From DASRAU01 sp035638075 (GTDB lineage Bacteria > Acidobacteriota > Polarisedimenticolia > Gp22-AA2), in the NCBI GenBank assembly GCA_035638075.1, contig DASRAU010000036.1, forward strand, positions 124,001 through 188,000: a stretch of DNA of 64,000 bases, given 5' to 3'. This document shows, piece by piece, positions 63,020 through 64,000 of this stretch; position 1 is the stretch's first letter; each line of letters starts with the position of its first letter. Under the pieces are notes generated by a model. That model worked only from the letters and a program-made list of their open reading frames with translations, was not told where the DNA came from and did no database searches. Position numbers and translations under genes: made by a program.

Positions 63020-64000
63020 CAGTGCCGTCCCCCGGACCCGTGGGTCGAGTGCGCGTCCGCCGAAGCCGTCCCCGCCGCCGCCCAGTCTTTCTTGTCGTGC
63101 AGGCTCGCCAGCCAGAAGACGAACCCGATGAGCAGGAAGAAGGCGAGCACGGTGCACGACACCACGATGGTCGCAAAGCCGAGGGTCGGCGTGAAGGCGT
63201 CGGGCGACGTGTCGCGCATGACGCCGTAGACGTGCCAGTGCTGCCGCAGCCCCGACCGGACGTACCCCATCAGCCCCATCAGCCAGGTGAAGGTGACGGC
63301 GATGAAGATGAGGATGTACTGCGACGCCGCCGGGATCTTCCCCCAGCGCACCTCGGCGGTCTTCTTCGCCCCGGCGTACAGGAAGACGTCGATGACGGTG
63401 ATCGACACCATGGCCAGGAGCACCGACGAGACCTGGGGGACCGACAGCCCGATGCGCACCCTCGCCTCGACGAAGTAGCCGTACACGCCCAGGAAGATGA
63501 CGAAGATGGCCGCGGTCGCGAAGATGCCGAGCTGCAGGGCGTTGCCGAGCTTCGCCCACGCCACGGTCGCCACCTTGCCGGTCCGGCGGTAGAGCAGGAA
63601 CGACATGTAGGTGGTCAGGATCAGGATGTTGACCGCGGTGTTCTTCGCCGACATGACGCCGAGGAAGCCGAGGATCGGGTGCACCGCGCCCCCCATGGCG
63701 CGCACCTCCGACACGGTGGCGATGATCGACCGCGGCGTCGCCCAGACCATGAAGCACAGCGTGATGCCGATCAGCAGGTACTTGATGTACTTCTGGAATG
63801 GGTTGTGGCCCTCGACGCGCCCCATCCCGAGCCAGAGGTAGTAGTTGGCCGCCAGGAACAGGTTGCCGATGAGCACCGCCTGGATGATGAAGAGCCAGGA
63901 GAAGGCGCCTCCCATCATCGTCAGCCCCAGCGTCTGCGAGAAGGCGTAGATCTCCTTCGCCAGCCAGTAGCCGGCGAACGGCAGCGGCAGGAACGCGATG
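63019..64000 (-). CDS. CydA-like (cytochrome bd-type subunit I) membrane protein, 5' end outside window
   Basis: About 327 codons are visible, open to the right edge. The sequence has at least eight helices, starting FAGYWLAKEIYAFSQTLGLTM and GNLFLAANYYLWLGMGR. Near the end comes LRQHWHVYGVMRDTSPDAFTP, aligning with the conserved GRQPW...VLRT region of CydA with the Pro of QPW replaced by His. It ends in a His/Ser-rich tail. In canonical bd oxidases CydA holds haems b and d and the quinol site; here it is followed by cytochromes c, not CydB. A quinol:cytochrome-type oxidoreductase or a bd-like oxidase are both possible. Haem-ligand residues of the N-terminal half are outside the window. Confidence 0.72.
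   Translation of the reverse strand, partial: IAFLPLPFAGYWLAKEIYAFSQTLGLTMMGGAFSWLFIIQAVLIGNLFLAANYYLWLGMGRVEGHNPFQKYIKYLLIGITLCFMVWATPRSIIATVSEVRAMGGAVHPILGFLGVMSAKNTAVNILILTTYMSFLLYRRTGKVATVAWAKLGNALQLGIFATAAIFVIFLGVYGYFVEARVRIGLSVPQVSSVLLAMVSITVIDVFLYAGAKKTAEVRWGKIPAASQYILIFIAVTFTWLMGLMGYVRSGLRQHWHVYGVMRDTSPDAFTPTLGFATIVVSCTVLAFFLLIGFVFWLASLHDKKDWAAAGTASADAHSTHGSGGRH

Overview
The window is high-GC, almost fully coding bacterial chromosome (no gap between genes exceeds about 270 bp). It suggests an uncultivated Acidobacteriota-type organism: a GWxTD-domain protein, a MacB/FtsX-like orphan permease of the kind expanded in Acidobacteria, very GC-rich codon use, and an aerobic chain of alternative complex III plus aa3/caa3-type oxidase. 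The lineage is an inference from gene content; no rRNA or tRNA gene was seen.

Layout. 1-3.6 kb: stress island (GAF sensor cut by the left edge, two UspA proteins, Hsp20 with a possible sigma-54 promoter). 3.7-7.2 kb: DUF4126, VOC and HDAC-like genes, then a hydrolase and an ornithine cyclodeaminase-like gene. 7.4-8.8 kb: NtrC-type regulator lacking its phosphoacceptor Asp. 8.9-15.0 kb: O-acylation cluster (FkbH-HAD, acyl carrier protein, MBOAT, 43-aa membrane protein, two SGNH proteins). 15.0-19.4 kb: S26-like peptidase, YvcK, GWxTD, cyclophilin. 19.6-27.1 kb: zinc-ribbon protein, receiver-kinase protein and a 1904-aa soluble hybrid kinase with nine exact-length 276-bp HAMP-type repeats. 27.3-34.8 kb: comF, gpmI, LapA-LapB-like fusion, dksA-like and a receiver-less sigma-54 activator, then rsfS-obgE-rpmA-rplU behind a consensus sigma-70 promoter. 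34.8-42.7 kb: sigma-region-2/ChrR-cupin fusion, ATM1-type exporter, two outer-membrane proteins, MscL with a zinc ribbon, GT-C/TPR protein, DUF4136 protein.

42.7-51.5 kb is a respiratory operon: actC-actD-actF (no actA, actB or actE nearby), a secreted cupredoxin, and cytochrome oxidase subunits I, III, IV, two tiny membrane proteins, subunit II and a secreted protein, with many 4-bp start/stop overlaps. 51.5-53.9 kb is an orphan permease broken by one extra base in a homopolymer.

54-64 kb (minus strand) is the most unusual region. A CydA-like membrane subunit (cut by the right edge, QPW-type motif changed to RQHW) is followed by three c-type cytochrome proteins, one carrying an ethylbenzene-dehydrogenase-gamma/NxrC-like haem b domain. 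Behind them come a 718-aa double-Usp protein, a GNAT protein, an Mrp-like ATPase, a zinc-ribbon protein and a radical SAM/SPASM enzyme. The Usp protein, the zinc-ribbon protein and the radical SAM enzyme together carry five copies of a helical domain resembling the 'proto-chlorophyllide reductase 57 kD subunit' C-terminal domain (PCP_red). I infer a dedicated assembly or cofactor-modifying system for the bd-like/cytochrome c complex; this is the best candidate for an undescribed system here.
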